Shown: positions 63,634 through 64,000 of the stretch, one piece after another | Layout of the letters: each line of letters starts with the position of its first letter | Numbering within the stretch: the stretch's first letter is position 1 | From: RDYJ01 sp034931405 | GTDB lineage: Bacteria; Cyanobacteriota; Cyanobacteriia; Cyanobacteriales; Nostocaceae | NCBI RefSeq assembly: GCF_034931405.1 | Contig: NZ_JAYGHA010000012.1 | Span: 86,455 to 150,454, forward strand | Reading direction: 5' to 3' | DNA: 64,000 nt | The notes under the pieces: generated by a model | Told to the model about the DNA's origin: nothing | The model's input: the letters and a program-made list of their open reading frames with translations, nothing else | The model's database searches: none | Program-made: the position numbers and the translations under genes

Positions 63634-64000
63634 TTAAGCCTTTTTAGCGGGTGCGTTAGTAACTCTTGTATCTACAATTGCTTGGGAAATATTAGGGATA
63701 AACCAGTTATTTTCACCAGGTTTGATAATTTCTGTTCCCAATTGATTAAATTCAATGCCACCTGTATCTGAATTAGTTTTCAACACTAATTTAGTACCAT
63801 TAGGAACTTTGATAACAACGCCTCCAGTTAATTCTTGGCTTTCTCCGCTGGCAGTTAAAGCAACAGCTTGAACATCTGTGGGTATGTATATTCCTTTGCA
63901 ATTCCATTTATTTTTGGTTTTCCGTCCATTACCTAAAAAATATAATGCTGCGCCTGGGGAATAGTCATCTTCTTCTAAATTTATTTCTGGTCCATATATA
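63634..64000 (-). CDS. Partial hypothetical protein (runs off the window)
   Basis: The C-terminal 121 codons are open to the window edge on the minus strand with no start. Visible: IYGPEINLEEDDYSPGAALY, GNGRKTKNKWNCKGIYIPTD, TGGVVIKVPNGTKLVLKTNS and ENNWFIPNISQAIVDTRVTN, ending APAKKA. Gly- and beta-rich, one Cys; I recognise no family. Confidence 0.6.
   Translation of the reverse strand, partial: IYGPEINLEEDDYSPGAALYFLGNGRKTKNKWNCKGIYIPTDVQAVALTASGESQELTGGVVIKVPNGTKLVLKTNSDTGGIEFNQLGTEIIKPGENNWFIPNISQAIVDTRVTNAPAKKA

Noticed and set aside
1..64000. tRNA or rRNA genes
   Set aside because: No cloverleaf with a GTTCRANNC T-loop or rRNA-like segment was noticed; a tRNAscan would settle this.

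Overview
The window looks like a chromosomal segment of a filamentous, probably heterocyst-forming cyanobacterium (Nostocales). Support comes from frequent GCGATCGC (HIP1) octamers, heptanucleotide tandem repeats between genes, and genes for chlorophyll, haem and carotenoid synthesis (acsF, hemF, crtH). Further support comes from zinc-ribbon Ser/Thr kinases, pentapeptide-repeat proteins, Uma2 and CHAT proteins, and a NOX5-like oxidase of the type known from Cylindrospermum. Two runs of N (2869-3439 and 33250-33344) are assembly gaps.

1-5.6 kb: a PIN/TRAM membrane protein, then a very large Calx-beta/RTX surface or secreted protein broken by the first gap. 6-25.4 kb: an island of five very large minus-strand genes for predicted secreted phosphorus-scavenging enzymes: choice-of-anchor I plus phytase-like, PhoA-type alkaline phosphatase, nuclease-like plus phytase-like plus beta-propeller phytase, tandem GDPD inside a phytase-like propeller, and PhoX-like phosphatase. 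All five end in nearly the same 196-residue RTX module. Each is preceded by a candidate Pho box (8-mers with 11-bp periodicity), so the island reads as a phosphate-starvation regulon exported by type I secretion. No exporter is encoded in the window. A ParA-like ATPase gene followed by the broken end of a HEPN ribonuclease gene interrupts the island.

25.7-39 kb: a 2OG-Fe(II) oxygenase, a secreted CHAT protease-like protein, a tiny Arg/Tyr-rich exported protein, hemF, a truncated BPSL0067-like gene, a VapBC-type toxin-antitoxin pair, acsF, a Uma2 nuclease, an orphan acsF 3' end after the second gap, a long TPR-like protein, a pentapeptide protein, an ArsR regulator and a PaaK-like adenylating enzyme. 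39-48 kb: two related zinc-ribbon kinases, glgA, a pair of double-glycine leader peptides behind an AT-rich upstream region, a DegT aminotransferase and FetB.

48-57 kb: an ion and redox block containing a tandem-globin/membrane/pentapeptide fusion, a bestrophin with a nearby 5' fragment copy, two CrcB fluoride channels, an EF-hand NADPH oxidase and a divergent LysR regulator. The LysR promoter sequence is duplicated in front of crcB. 57-64 kb: small envelope proteins, upp, crtH behind a candidate small RNA or terminated leader, a Crp/Fnr regulator, a cluster of decayed genes (short Rrf2, cysK 5' fragment, TauE with a nonsense codon), a PAP2 phosphatase and a partial gene at the right edge.

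All calls are from reading the sequence; no database search was run.
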